A DNA stretch of 64,000 bases from Agarivorans aestuarii (GTDB lineage Bacteria > Pseudomonadota > Gammaproteobacteria > Enterobacterales > Celerinatantimonadaceae): positions 3,027,001 to 3,091,000 of the forward strand of contig NZ_AP023033.1 of assembly GCF_019670125.1 (NCBI RefSeq). The letters run 5' to 3'. Each line of letters begins with the position of its first letter. The first letter of the stretch is position 1. The translations under genes were made by a program, and so were the position numbers. Under the pieces are notes generated by a model. The model did not search any database, was not told where the DNA came from, and saw only the letters and a list, made by a program, of their open reading frames with translations. Shown one piece after another: positions 34,057-42,629 of the stretch.

Positions 34057-35034
34057 ATGCGCTTATGTTGTTGCTTATTACTCGCTCTGTCTCAAATGTG
34101 GTCGTTTTCAGCCTTGGCCAACACCGAACAACAGCAACGTATTGAAGCATTAAGCCAAGAACTTGATATTCCACTTAAAAGCTTAGAACAAGCCGCCGAG
34201 CAGGCCACTTATCAACAAGCGGTAATCGATGCAATAACTCGCCCATGGGAGGCCAAACCCTGGTACCTATACCGTGATTTATTCCTAACTGAAGAACGTT
34301 TGGAAGCAGGTTTAGCCTTTTGGCAAGAGCACCAGCAAACCATCCAGCGCGCCGAGCAAGAGTTTAAGGTGCCAGCGCAAATTATCGTTGCCATTATTGG
34401 CGTAGAAACCTATTACGGTCGCCACAAAGGTACCTACCCAGTCATTGATGCCCTCTACACCTTAGGCTTCCACTACCCTAAACGCGGCCGGTTTTTTAGT
34501 AAAGAATTTGCCTACTACATTCGCTTGGCCGAGCAACAAGGTTGGCAGCTTGATGAAGTAAAAGGCTCCTATGCGGGCGCTATGGGCTTTGGTCAGTTTA
34601 TCCCTTCTAGCTATATTCATTACGGCGTAGATTTTGATAACGATGGCAAAGTAGACATGCTAAACAATCCCGTTGATGCCATAGGCAGCGTAGCTAACTA
34701 CTTTGCTAAACACCGCTGGCAATTAGGCCAACCCGTAGTGCATGCCGCTGAGTCAAACACTACACAGGCCAAACCATGGTTAAGCAAAAAGTTAGAAATT
34801 AACAATACTTGGCAAGAGCTGTCTCAAGCGGGAATAAAAACCGAAGCGACCTTAACAAATAACACCCCCGTCAAACTACTAGAGCTGGAAGAAGCTGAAG
34901 GCCACAGTTATTGGTTAGCGGAACATAACTTCTATGTAATTACTCGCTATAACCGCAGCCCGCTTTATGCCATGGCGGTGTATCAATTTAGTGAGCAACT
35001 ACGAAAGGCTCAGGCGCAAGCTAATGCCAATTAA
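34057..35034 (+). CDS. mltB: MltB-family lytic murein transglycosylase
   Basis: MltB cleaves peptidoglycan glycan strands with formation of a 1,6-anhydro end. I set the start at ATG 34057 (AAGGA upstream, directly after rodA); the frame is open far upstream inside rodA, but that is another gene's coding sequence. The 325-residue product begins with a signal peptide (three cysteines at 4-6, cleavage likely after SALA). The catalytic glutamate is in GVETYYGRHKGTY, with the family's GAMGFGQFIPSSY. E. coli MltB is a lipoprotein; this copy lacks a lipobox and looks soluble periplasmic. Confidence 0.93.
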   Translation: MRLCCCLLLALSQMWSFSALANTEQQQRIEALSQELDIPLKSLEQAAEQATYQQAVIDAITRPWEAKPWYLYRDLFLTEERLEAGLAFWQEHQQTIQRAEQEFKVPAQIIVAIIGVETYYGRHKGTYPVIDALYTLGFHYPKRGRFFSKEFAYYIRLAEQQGWQLDEVKGSYAGAMGFGQFIPSSYIHYGVDFDNDGKVDMLNNPVDAIGSVANYFAKHRWQLGQPVVHAAESNTTQAKPWLSKKLEINNTWQELSQAGIKTEATLTNNTPVKLLELEEAEGHSYWLAEHNFYVITRYNRSPLYAMAVYQFSEQLRKAQAQANAN

Positions 35035-35833
35035 GTTTAAACGCCTTGTCACCGTTTACTTAAGCAGTGTTGCCTTAGCAGCACTGCTAAGTGCTTGTAG
35101 CTCATCACCTAGCGAGCAACGTTATGGTATGAGCAATGATAAGGCACCTGATGCAGCTCCTGAGCTAGACCATATCGAAAACCCCATCCCACGTTTTGAG
35201 CCATACAGCCGCCAAGGTAACCGCGATTACACAGTAAGAGGCAAAAGCTATCAAGTTTGGCGCGACATAGAACAACACGAAGTTGAAGGAGAAGCGTCCT
35301 GGTACGGTAAAAAGTTTCATGGCCACCTCACTTCCAACGGTGAGATTTACGACATGTATAGCATGTCGGCTGCCCACAAAAACTTGCCACTGCCCAGCTA
35401 TGTAGAAGTCACCAACTTAAGCAATAACAAAACCGTTATTGTAAGAGTTAACGACCGTGGCCCCTTCCACCAAAAACGCATCATCGATTTATCTTACGCA
35501 GCAGCTTACAAGCTCGATATGCTTAAATCCGGCACCGCAAAGGTAAAGATTAAGCTATTGCGTTTTGATAACGATAATAACGCCACAGAGCCGCAACCGG
35601 GTGCTCAGCAATACTATGTTCAACTGCTCGCCAGTAAAAACCAGCAAGTATTAGAACAACACCAGCAGCAGTTAAAAGCTGAAGGTTTAAGCACTCAATT
35701 AGTTACTGAAAATGGCTGGCAGAAATTGCGATTAGGCCCCTATTACGATGTATTAAGCGCCGAGAAGTACTTGGCAAATATGCGTAAAGGCCCCTATAAA
35801 GACGCTTACATCATTAATCTGAAAGCAAACTAG
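35024..35833 (+). CDS. rlpA: RlpA, DPBB/SPOR lipoprotein
   Basis: RlpA is a septal outer-membrane lipoprotein; in some species it is a lytic transglycosylase acting on naked glycan. The start ATG 35024 lies inside the last codons of mltB (11-base overlap) and gives 269 residues with lipobox LSAC. The double-psi beta-barrel has GEASWYGKKFHGHLTSNGE and VNDRGPFHQKRIIDLSYAAA, retaining the conserved His and Asp. A SPOR domain (YYVQLLASKNQQ...LGPYYDVLSAEKYL) ends the protein. Confidence 0.94.
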   Translation: MPIKFKRLVTVYLSSVALAALLSACSSSPSEQRYGMSNDKAPDAAPELDHIENPIPRFEPYSRQGNRDYTVRGKSYQVWRDIEQHEVEGEASWYGKKFHGHLTSNGEIYDMYSMSAAHKNLPLPSYVEVTNLSNNKTVIVRVNDRGPFHQKRIIDLSYAAAYKLDMLKSGTAKVKIKLLRFDNDNNATEPQPGAQQYYVQLLASKNQQVLEQHQQQLKAEGLSTQLVTENGWQKLRLGPYYDVLSAEKYLANMRKGPYKDAYIINLKAN

Positions 35834-35926
35834 CGGATTTAGCGCAGGATACTAACAAACTGCCGAAAACTTTTGTTATAGTGTTTGCCGTCCGTGTTTA
35901 TTGACTAACAAGCCAAAGAGCCAACC

Positions 35927-37105
35927 ATGATAAAAAATGTATTTCAGCGTGTTAGCTGCGCCTCTGCGCTTCTGATTGCAAGTAGTATGAGCCTTGCCTA
36001 TGCCGCTCCTCAAGTTATCCCTAATGCTCCAATTATTTCTGCCAAAGCCTACTACTTAGTCGATTTTGACTCAGGCCGGGTAATCGCTGCGGAAAATGAA
36101 GATGACAGCCTAGCGCCTGCCAGCTTAACCAAAATCATGACCAGCTACATCATTGGTAAAGAAATCAAATCAGGCAAGCTTGACCCAAATGGCATGGTCA
36201 CCATTAGCGAAAAAGCTTGGTCGAAGAACTTCCCTGATTCTTCAAAAATGTTCATTGAAGTGGGCAAACAGGTCAAAGTTGCTGATTTAAACCGCGGCAT
36301 CATTATTCAATCAGGTAACGACGCCTGTGTAGCTATGGCAGAGCATATTGCCGGCAGCGAAGACTCTTTCACCAGCTTAATGAACTCTTGGGCTGGCCAC
36401 TTAGGCATGGTAAATACTCACTTCGCTAACAGCCACGGCCTAGACAGCACCGAGCAATATACCACCGCTAAAGATATGGCTATTTTAGCTACAGCGATGA
36501 TTCGGGATGTGCCCGAGGAATACGCCATCTACAAAGAGAAGTCATTCACTTTTAATGGTATTACTCAGCACAACCGCAACACCCTATTGTGGGATAAAAG
36601 CCTAAATGTAGATGGCATGAAAACTGGCCATACTAGCAAAGCGGGTTATAGCTTAGTGTCTTCTGCTACCAACAAAGACATGCGCCTAGTCGCAGTAGTA
36701 ATGGGAACTAACTCTGCTAAAGCTCGTGCTGCCGAGAGTAAAAAGCTACTCAACTGGGGCTTTAGATTTTTCGAAACCGTTAAACCTTATAAAGCTGGCG
36801 ACAGCTTTGTAGAGCAAACCGTGTGGATGGCCGATCAAGACACGGTATCTTTAGGTGTTAACCAAGATATCGCCCTTACCCTACCACGCGGCCAAGCAAG
36901 CCAGCTTCAAGCAAGTTTTGAGCTAAAAGAAGAGCTAAAAGCACCTTTAAGCCAAGGCCAAACCGTAGGTTCTGTTTACTTCCAAATTGGTGACGAAGAT
37001 GTTGCCGAATACCCCTTGGTTGTGCTTCAAGAAGTAGAACAAGGCGGCATTTTCAAACGTTTACTGGATTACATTAAGTTGTTCTTTGCTTCTTTATTTA
37101 GTTAA
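35927..37105 (+). CDS. dacA: DacA, D-alanyl-D-alanine carboxypeptidase (PBP5 type)
   Basis: DacA trims the terminal D-Ala from peptidoglycan stem peptides. The 392-residue protein has a signal peptide (cleaved after LAYA), active-site SLTK (PASLTKIMTSY), SGN (IQSGNDACVA) and KTG (DGMKTGHTSKAGY). A C-terminal amphipathic helix (FKRLLDYIKLFFASLFS) would anchor it to the inner membrane. Terminator follows. Confidence 0.97.
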   Translation: MIKNVFQRVSCASALLIASSMSLAYAAPQVIPNAPIISAKAYYLVDFDSGRVIAAENEDDSLAPASLTKIMTSYIIGKEIKSGKLDPNGMVTISEKAWSKNFPDSSKMFIEVGKQVKVADLNRGIIIQSGNDACVAMAEHIAGSEDSFTSLMNSWAGHLGMVNTHFANSHGLDSTEQYTTAKDMAILATAMIRDVPEEYAIYKEKSFTFNGITQHNRNTLLWDKSLNVDGMKTGHTSKAGYSLVSSATNKDMRLVAVVMGTNSAKARAAESKKLLNWGFRFFETVKPYKAGDSFVEQTVWMADQDTVSLGVNQDIALTLPRGQASQLQASFELKEELKAPLSQGQTVGSVYFQIGDEDVAEYPLVVLQEVEQGGIFKRLLDYIKLFFASLFS

Positions 37106-37164
37106 GCAATAAGGCCTGCGCATAAACTCTAAGCGAATAGGCGGAAATTTTAGGCAAAGCTCAC

Positions 37165-37192
37165 AAAAACGCGTTAGAATAACGCGTTTTTT
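37165..37192 (+). terminator. Terminator of dacA
   Basis: A 12-bp perfect stem, AAAAACGCGTTA / TAACGCGTTTTT, with loop GAA, followed by a further T. It is 60 bases after the dacA stop and upstream of ybeD. Confidence 0.9.
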
Positions 37193-37244
37193 ATTTCTAG
37201 CTCGACCAAAAATCGCGGCTTAAATCAGTATTCTTAGGTCAGAA

Positions 37245-37508
37245 ATGCAAACTAAATTTGATGAATATTTAGAGTTCCCATGTGATTTTACTTTTAAAAT
37301 CATGGGCGTAAACAACGATACTTTAGAAGATGAAGTGTTGAGTGTTATACAGGGGCTCGCACCGGGTGACTACAGCCCAAAAACGCGTCCAAGCAGTAAA
37401 GGCAACTACAAATCAATTACTTTGGTTGTAAAAGTTACAAGCAAACAACACATTGAAAGCCTCTACACTCAGGTTGGTGCCATTGAAGACGTACGCCACG
37501 TACTATAA
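37245..37508 (+). CDS. ybeD: YbeD, UPF0250 family protein
   Basis: A small 87-residue ACT-like protein of the YbeD/UPF0250 family ([34 protein letters not shown]-type middle). The function is unproven; it may be regulatory given its ferredoxin-like ACT fold. It sits between dacA and lipB as in E. coli, with its stop TAA sharing one base with the lipB ATG (TAATG). Confidence 0.93.
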   Translation: MQTKFDEYLEFPCDFTFKIMGVNNDTLEDEVLSVIQGLAPGDYSPKTRPSSKGNYKSITLVVKVTSKQHIESLYTQVGAIEDVRHVL

Positions 37509-38164
37509 TGCCTGAGCAAAACCGCTTAATCATTCGCCAACTAGGCCTTCAAGACTATTCAAGCATCTTGCAAGCTATGCGTGATTTTACTGATCAACGC
37601 AGCGCTGAGCAGGACGACGAATTGTGGCTGGTAGAACACCAGCCAGTGTTTACTCAAGGTCAGGCGGGTAAAGCGGAACACCTACTAGCCAGCAGCGACA
37701 TCCCGGTGGTGCAAGCAGATAGAGGCGGTCAGGTCACTTACCATGGCCCTGGCCAACTGGTGGCTTACCCCTTGCTCAACTTGCGTCGCCGTAAACTTGG
37801 TGTTCGCGACTTAGTCACCATTATCGAACAAAGCATTATCGAAACCCTTAGTCATTATAAGATTGAGGCTTTTGCCAAAAAAGACGCACCCGGTGTGTAT
37901 GTAGATCAAAAGAAGATAGCGTCTTTAGGATTACGGATCCGCAAAGGCTGCTCTTTTCACGGTTTAGCATTAAACGTAGACATGGACCTAAGTCCGTTTT
38001 TGCAAATTAACCCCTGTGGTTATGCCGGTTTAGAAATGGCGCAAGTTAGCGATTATGTCGCTACTCCAAACATTAGCCAAATTGCTGAGCAACTTAGCCA
38101 AGTATTAGTCAAGCAATTAGCCTATAGCAGTACAGAACATCAACAAGGACTACCCACACTATGA
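37508..38164 (+). CDS. lipB: LipB, octanoyltransferase
   Basis: LipB transfers octanoyl from acyl carrier protein to lipoyl domains. The 218 residues contain [20 protein letters not shown], the catalytic lysine segment [18 protein letters not shown] and the acyl-accepting cysteine in [11 protein letters not shown]. It overlaps ybeD by one base and lipA by four (ATGA), so the three are coupled. Confidence 0.97.
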   Translation: MPEQNRLIIRQLGLQDYSSILQAMRDFTDQRSAEQDDELWLVEHQPVFTQGQAGKAEHLLASSDIPVVQADRGGQVTYHGPGQLVAYPLLNLRRRKLGVRDLVTIIEQSIIETLSHYKIEAFAKKDAPGVYVDQKKIASLGLRIRKGCSFHGLALNVDMDLSPFLQINPCGYAGLEMAQVSDYVATPNISQIAEQLSQVLVKQLAYSSTEHQQGLPTL

Positions 38165-39129
38165 GTGCAAAGAAAGTGCGTATGGAACCCGGAGTAAAAC
38201 TTCGCGATGCCGACAAAATGGCATTTATTCCAGTGAAGGTAATACCCTCTGAAAAGGAAACAATGCTACGCAAGCCAGATTGGATGCGTATTAAACTTCC
38301 TGCTGATACCACGCGCATCAACGAAATTAAAAGTGCTATGCGCAAACACAAGTTGCACTCGGTATGTGAAGAAGCCTCCTGCCCTAACTTAGCAGAGTGT
38401 TTTAACCACGGTACGGCTACCTTTATGATTATGGGTGACATCTGTACTCGTCGTTGTCCATTCTGCGATGTAGGCCACGGTAAGCCGCTAGCCCTCGATA
38501 CCGAAGAGCCAGCCAAGTTAGCAGCCACCATTGCCGACATGAAGCTTAAGTATGTTGTAATTACCTCGGTAGACCGTGATGATTTGCGCGACGGCGGTGC
38601 TGCTCACTTTGCTGAATGTGTCAGTGAAATTCGCCAACACAGCCCACACATCCAGATTGAAACTTTGGTGCCAGATTTTAAAGGCCGCATGGACCGTGCC
38701 TTAGAGATCTTAGATAAGAACCCACCGGATGTATTCAACCATAACTTGGAAACTGCACCGGGTTTATACAAGCAAGTTCGCCCAGGTTCAGACTATCAAT
38801 GGTCGCTAACTCTGCTAAAACGCTTCAAAGAGCTACACCCAGACGTACCGACTAAATCGGGCTTAATGATGGGTTTGGGCGAAACCAACGAAGAGATTTT
38901 GCAAGTAATGCAAGATTTGCGCGACCACGGCGTAACTATGCTAACGCTAGGCCAATACTTACAACCTAGCCGTCACCACTTGCCGGTTGAGCGTTATGTA
39001 CCACCAGCAGAGTTTGAAGAATTAAAAGAAAAAGCCGAAGCCATGGGCTTTACTCATGCGGCTTGTGGTCCTTTAGTACGTTCAAGCTACCATGCAGACT
39101 TACAAGCCAAAGGCGAAGAAGTTAAATAA
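38161..39129 (+). CDS. lipA: LipA, lipoyl synthase
   Basis: LipA inserts two sulfurs into octanoyl chains to make lipoate. The 322-residue radical-SAM enzyme has the auxiliary-cluster motif [12 protein letters not shown] and the SAM-cluster motif [10 protein letters not shown], and ends with the conserved VRSSYHAD serine that ligates the auxiliary cluster. It is the last gene of the plus-strand series and ends in a bidirectional terminator. Confidence 0.97.
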   Translation: MSAKKVRMEPGVKLRDADKMAFIPVKVIPSEKETMLRKPDWMRIKLPADTTRINEIKSAMRKHKLHSVCEEASCPNLAECFNHGTATFMIMGDICTRRCPFCDVGHGKPLALDTEEPAKLAATIADMKLKYVVITSVDRDDLRDGGAAHFAECVSEIRQHSPHIQIETLVPDFKGRMDRALEILDKNPPDVFNHNLETAPGLYKQVRPGSDYQWSLTLLKRFKELHPDVPTKSGLMMGLGETNEEILQVMQDLRDHGVTMLTLGQYLQPSRHHLPVERYVPPAEFEELKEKAEAMGFTHAACGPLVRSSYHADLQAKGEEVK

Positions 39130-39157
39130 GCGCAAGCTGCATTAACGTCCCTTTAGT

Positions 39158-39188
39158 AAAAAAACCAGCAAGTATTTGCTGGTTTTTT
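39158..39188. terminator. Bidirectional terminator between lipA and fadL-like gene
   Basis: An 11-bp perfect stem, AAAACCAGCAA / TTGCTGGTTTT, with loop GTAT. The T-run on the plus strand ends lipA and the A-run preceding it (T-run on the minus strand) ends the FadL-like gene. Confidence 0.92.
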
Positions 39189-39204
39189 ATTGGCTTAACA
39201 ATAA

Positions 39205-40425
39205 CTAAAACTGGTAGTTAAACAGCACACCAAAGAAATGAACGGCTGCCTCATAATCGCCTTTTAGTGTACTTTCTGCCGCGCTTCCCTCAAACAAGGT
39301 GTAGTCAATACTAGGAGTACCACCGTAGTAATACTCGTAGTACATTTGCATGCGCCAATTTTGGTTAATCTCGTAGCTGGCTCCAAGCCCAAGCTTCCAT
39401 AACTCGCCAGTAGGTACGTCTGGATATTGCAAACTTGGATCATCTTGCGGCGAGGTTTCATAGTAAACACCGCTTTCTAAACGCCAATGCTGGTTTAATG
39501 GGTAATGCATGCCGACGCTAGCAGAAAAAGTATCTTGCCATTCACGCGCAATACCCGCATCTCGATTCGGCAGAGCAATAGCGGTTTCAGACACTTTACT
39601 AAAATCACTCCAACCTAAACTCCACAATAAAGCAGGCTTACTGTTTAGCTGATGGTAACCACTTATAATCGCCGTTGCAGGCATTATAATGTTAACCGAC
39701 GAAGTGCTACCGTTATTGCTAGTACTGATATCTCCATCCATCGCATGATTTAGCTCAGAGCGATAAGTAAAGCCAATACGGTTATTATGGTTAAACTTGT
39801 ATAAGCTGCTAAAGGTGTAACCAAACTCAACACTGCTTCCCTCTGCGGTTAACGGAGGTAACAAAGACTCCTCATGACCAGCAAAGTTTTGCTCTAGTAA
39901 GCCATATTCAGCCACCAGCCCCAAACCTAGTGACCAATTGTCTTTTACCTGGTAAGCAATGCTAGGGTTAAGCTGCACCGTGGTTAGTTGCGCATCTTGT
40001 AACAATAAAGAGCCCGAAAACTGGGGGCCATAATCGATAATAGAACCGCCAGCTGACGCAAAAGCCAAGCCAGCTGACCACTTATCGCTAAGTGGCGTAA
40101 CAACATAAAACGAAGCTACCGGCATAGCGGTTCCCGCTTTAGTCGATGAATCACCACCCGCAAACAAGCCAGTAGAACCGCTATCGGTATAGTTAATATT
40201 GGACACCATACCTTGCAAGTTAAAAGCAACGGCGGTGGAACTAAGTTCGGTCATTGCAGCGGGGTTAGCAAAAGCCGTTTCAGCGCCTTCGGCAACCGCT
40301 TGAGCGCCCGCACCAGCAGTGCTAATGCTCATCATGCCAAGCTCAGGGAACATATAAGCGCCCGGATAAGCCTTAGTCACCAATAGAGAAGAGCTTGCTA
40401 GCAACAATAAATTTTTAAATTTCAT
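39205..40425 (-). CDS. FadL/OmpP1-family outer-membrane channel for hydrophobic compounds
   Basis: This 406-residue outer-membrane beta-barrel belongs to the FadL/TodX family, which moves long-chain fatty acids and other hydrophobic molecules across the outer membrane. A signal peptide is followed by the N-terminal plug pattern STAGAGAQAVAEGAETAFAN PAAMTEL, and the protein ends with a terminal phenylalanine (FNYQF). It follows an HlyD-like gene on the same strand and is in the alkylsulfatase neighbourhood, so uptake of alkyl chains or alcohols would fit; that is inference. Confidence 0.9.
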   Translation of the reverse strand: MKFKNLLLLASSSLLVTKAYPGAYMFPELGMMSISTAGAGAQAVAEGAETAFANPAAMTELSSTAVAFNLQGMVSNINYTDSGSTGLFAGGDSSTKAGTAMPVASFYVVTPLSDKWSAGLAFASAGGSIIDYGPQFSGSLLLQDAQLTTVQLNPSIAYQVKDNWSLGLGLVAEYGLLEQNFAGHEESLLPPLTAEGSSVEFGYTFSSLYKFNHNNRIGFTYRSELNHAMDGDISTSNNGSTSSVNIIMPATAIISGYHQLNSKPALLWSLGWSDFSKVSETAIALPNRDAGIAREWQDTFSASVGMHYPLNQHWRLESGVYYETSPQDDPSLQYPDVPTGELWKLGLGASYEINQNWRMQMYYEYYYGGTPSIDYTLFEGSAAESTLKGDYEAAVHFFGVLFNYQF

Positions 40426-40438
40426 AGAAAACCTAAAA

Positions 40439-40464
40439 TCAGCGCTAAGAAAATTTAGCGCTGA
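40439..40464 (-). other. Hairpin directly upstream of the fadL-like gene
   Basis: A 10-bp perfect stem, TCAGCGCTAA / TTAGCGCTGA, loop of 6 bases, lies 14 bases before the start codon. On the minus strand it is followed by TTTTAGG, a short T-run merging with the ribosome site. It could terminate the upstream operon, attenuate fadL, or occlude the ribosome site. Confidence 0.55.
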
Positions 40465-40529
40465 AATAAAAAATTAACAGGAGAAGGAGAATCGCAAGCC
40501 CAAGAGCTGGGCGCACTTTTATCCCCTTT

Positions 40530-41519
40530 TTACATGGCGTTTAAATAAGACTTATAAGAGTGCAGGCGAACGGTAGCTGCGCCAATTACATCGATAAAGC
40601 CAAAAAATGTGTGCGGTTTACTGGCCGAGATCCAAGCCGAACCAGTAGCGCCAATCGGGATAACTTTGTCTTCTGGCTCAACAATTTCTAATATTACTGT
40701 TCGACCATGAGCACTAGTATTAGCACCCACATGTTGGCGAACACTTTGCGGCCCCTGCATTGGAGAAACCGCTGACTCACCAGTACCTGCAGTAAGGCTG
40801 TGAACTCTAGCTCGGAAAATCTCGCCTGGATAAGCATCCACATAAAACTCAGCAAACTGCCCTACCTCAACGTAACGATAGGTTTGATCCGGAATACGCA
40901 TTTCCATAAACTTACGTCCAGTATCGTATATATGCATATTGCCCACGCGGCTTCCGTCTGCCACATTTACCACAGCGACTTGTCCATCAAAAGGCGCACG
41001 AATGGTTTTTCGTTGCTGTACAAACTCAGTACTTTTAGCATCGGCATGTAACGAGGCCAGGGCAGACTCTGCTATGCGTAGTTGTGAATGGTAATACTCA
41101 ACATCTCGCTTTTTAAAAATATCAGGCGACTTTTTAGCGCGAGCTACATCCCGTTTAAATTGGGCAATGGCTTCTTCTTGTTTAATTATCGACGCTTTTA
41201 TTTTCTCTAAGTCTGCGCTAGATGTTGTGTCGATGAGGGTATAAATTACCTCACCTTGTTTAACATACTGATTATGCTCAACATAAATAGTGTCTATTTG
41301 TTCGCCTAACAACGGCGAAAGTACCGAGTGCGGTGCCTTAACGGTAGATGAATAACTTAAGTCTACAGGCGCCCATAAGCGGGACAAAATACCAAGCAAT
41401 ACCAAAATTAATAGGCCACCAGACACGATCCAGAAAGCACTTTTCAAGGTCCATTTAATCGCACCAGTCGAGACCAAAATCCACATAATTAGAATGTAGG
41501 GAATCATTACCTCTTTCAT
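40530..41519 (-). CDS. HlyD-family membrane fusion protein (YibH/EmrA-like)
   Basis: This 329-residue periplasmic adaptor is anchored by N-terminal membrane segments (about 6-19 and 28-48). It has the biotinyl-lipoyl halves (SPLLGEQIDTIYVEHNQYVK and TIRAPFDGQVAVVNVADGSR), an alpha-helical hairpin between them and a beta-barrel domain. GGAGG lies 8 bases before the ATG, inside the 3' end of the upstream gene. The pair with the preceding small membrane protein resembles the E. coli yibH-yibI arrangement. No ABC or MFS exporter and no TolC is adjacent, so the pump, if any, is elsewhere. Confidence 0.85.
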   Translation of the reverse strand: MKEVMIPYILIMWILVSTGAIKWTLKSAFWIVSGGLLILVLLGILSRLWAPVDLSYSSTVKAPHSVLSPLLGEQIDTIYVEHNQYVKQGEVIYTLIDTTSSADLEKIKASIIKQEEAIAQFKRDVARAKKSPDIFKKRDVEYYHSQLRIAESALASLHADAKSTEFVQQRKTIRAPFDGQVAVVNVADGSRVGNMHIYDTGRKFMEMRIPDQTYRYVEVGQFAEFYVDAYPGEIFRARVHSLTAGTGESAVSPMQGPQSVRQHVGANTSAHGRTVILEIVEPEDKVIPIGATGSAWISASKPHTFFGFIDVIGAATVRLHSYKSYLNAM

Positions 41520-41522
41520 TAC

Positions 41523-42020
41523 TTAGGCCTCCGGAGTTTCAGTTGCACGCAGGCTTGATGAGACTTTCTGCCTTCCATCACTAATAACCTTGCTTATCGA
41601 CGCACCAATGTGTGCCCAGTTGGCAAAAGCTATGATAATGGCTAATACCCACCAAGCCTTATGCAAAAATAGGCCACACAAAGACAGTGCGAATACCAAC
41701 TGTATATGGGCACTTTTTCTCTCATGCGCTTTATGCACGGCAACTTCGTGTAACTGCCACAATAAATAAGCCACAAAAATAACCAAGGCGATAGTCACTG
41801 CGAACAGGTATCCACTAAAGTACTCAGAGTTAAACAGCATCATCATGGTATCGTTGGGCATGCTGCTATATATACTCTTATCAATATCTTTTGAGTTAAT
41901 GGTGCCCATTGGCGCTAACAAATAAGCACCTCCCAGCATCACAAACATGAAACAAACAAATTTGATTAGCACCATAAGTATGATGCTAACTTTAGAAAAA
42001 ATAGAACGAAGTAAGCGCAT
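41523..42020 (-). CDS. Small inner-membrane protein, partner of HlyD-like gene
   Basis: A 165-residue protein with about four membrane segments (12-35, 67-90, 103-118, 120-137) and a short soluble C-terminus. I do not recognise the family with certainty; its size and its place immediately before an HlyD-type adaptor recall YibI/DUF3302-type partners. A strong ribosome site (GAGGAG) precedes the ATG. It is separated from the HlyD-like gene by 3 bases, so the two are probably made together. Confidence 0.75.
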   Translation of the reverse strand: MRLLRSIFSKVSIILMVLIKFVCFMFVMLGGAYLLAPMGTINSKDIDKSIYSSMPNDTMMMLFNSEYFSGYLFAVTIALVIFVAYLLWQLHEVAVHKAHERKSAHIQLVFALSLCGLFLHKAWWVLAIIIAFANWAHIGASISKVISDGRQKVSSSLRATETPEA

Positions 42021-42088
42021 TAAGCACTCCTCAAAATTTGGTTATATGCGAAAAAGTAAGCAGCAAACCGCAGCTTTAAGCTCTGGAT

Positions 42089-42583
42089 TTATGCGTTTGT
42101 GGGGAACAGCGAGGCAAACCAATGCTCCAAGGCTGCTAGATCTTGGGCATTACCATTAATAACAATCAAACCTTGTTCGCTTGCGTTCTCCCAGCTAAGT
42201 TTTCCGGTTGCTAGTGCATCTAATACATCTAACTCGGTAACCACCAAAAGCTCTTGTTGAGTGGGCCGTGTTTCGCGAGACACTATCTTTAACCTTGGCT
42301 CAACAAGTACTTGTCGGTAATGTCCTTTAATCGCTTCAAATAAGCTGAAACTAACAGCGTTTGAACTATCTTTAGCTAGCTGGCGCATAAACAAATAAAG
42401 CCTGAATTGTTCAGGTTTATCGGCATTGCCTAAAGCGTTACTCTTTCTTGCTTCTACAATGTTTTCCAGTACTGCTAATGAGCCAGGCTCAGTTTGAAAA
42501 TACAAACCGGTACTCTGGTGAAGGCCACATGCAGATACCGCCATTGGAATAATAACCAGCAGATATGTGAGCAATCTAAACAT
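42089..42583 (-). CDS. Exported protein of unknown function, possible lipoprotein
   Basis: A 164-residue protein with a signal sequence (FRLLTYLLVIIPMAVSACG). The AVSAC pattern could be a lipobox or a signal peptidase I site just before the cysteine. The remainder is mainly helical. I recognise no domain. The start has AGAGGT upstream. It sits between the alkylsulfatase gene (with a terminator hairpin between them) and the small membrane protein, so it probably belongs to the same functional unit. Confidence 0.7.
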   Translation of the reverse strand: MFRLLTYLLVIIPMAVSACGLHQSTGLYFQTEPGSLAVLENIVEARKSNALGNADKPEQFRLYLFMRQLAKDSSNAVSFSLFEAIKGHYRQVLVEPRLKIVSRETRPTQQELLVVTELDVLDALATGKLSWENASEQGLIVINGNAQDLAALEHWFASLFPTNA

Positions 42584-42594
42584 CTGTTACCTCT

Positions 42595-42620
42595 TTAAAA
42601 AGGAGCCTCTCGGCTCCTTT
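42595..42620 (-). terminator. Terminator after the alkylsulfatase gene
   Basis: On the minus strand the stem AAAGGAGCC / GGCTCCTTT, with a 4-base loop, ends in TTTTT. It separates the alkylsulfatase gene from the downstream genes and would reduce their transcription relative to it. Confidence 0.8.
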
Positions 42621-42629
42621 CATCGTTGC

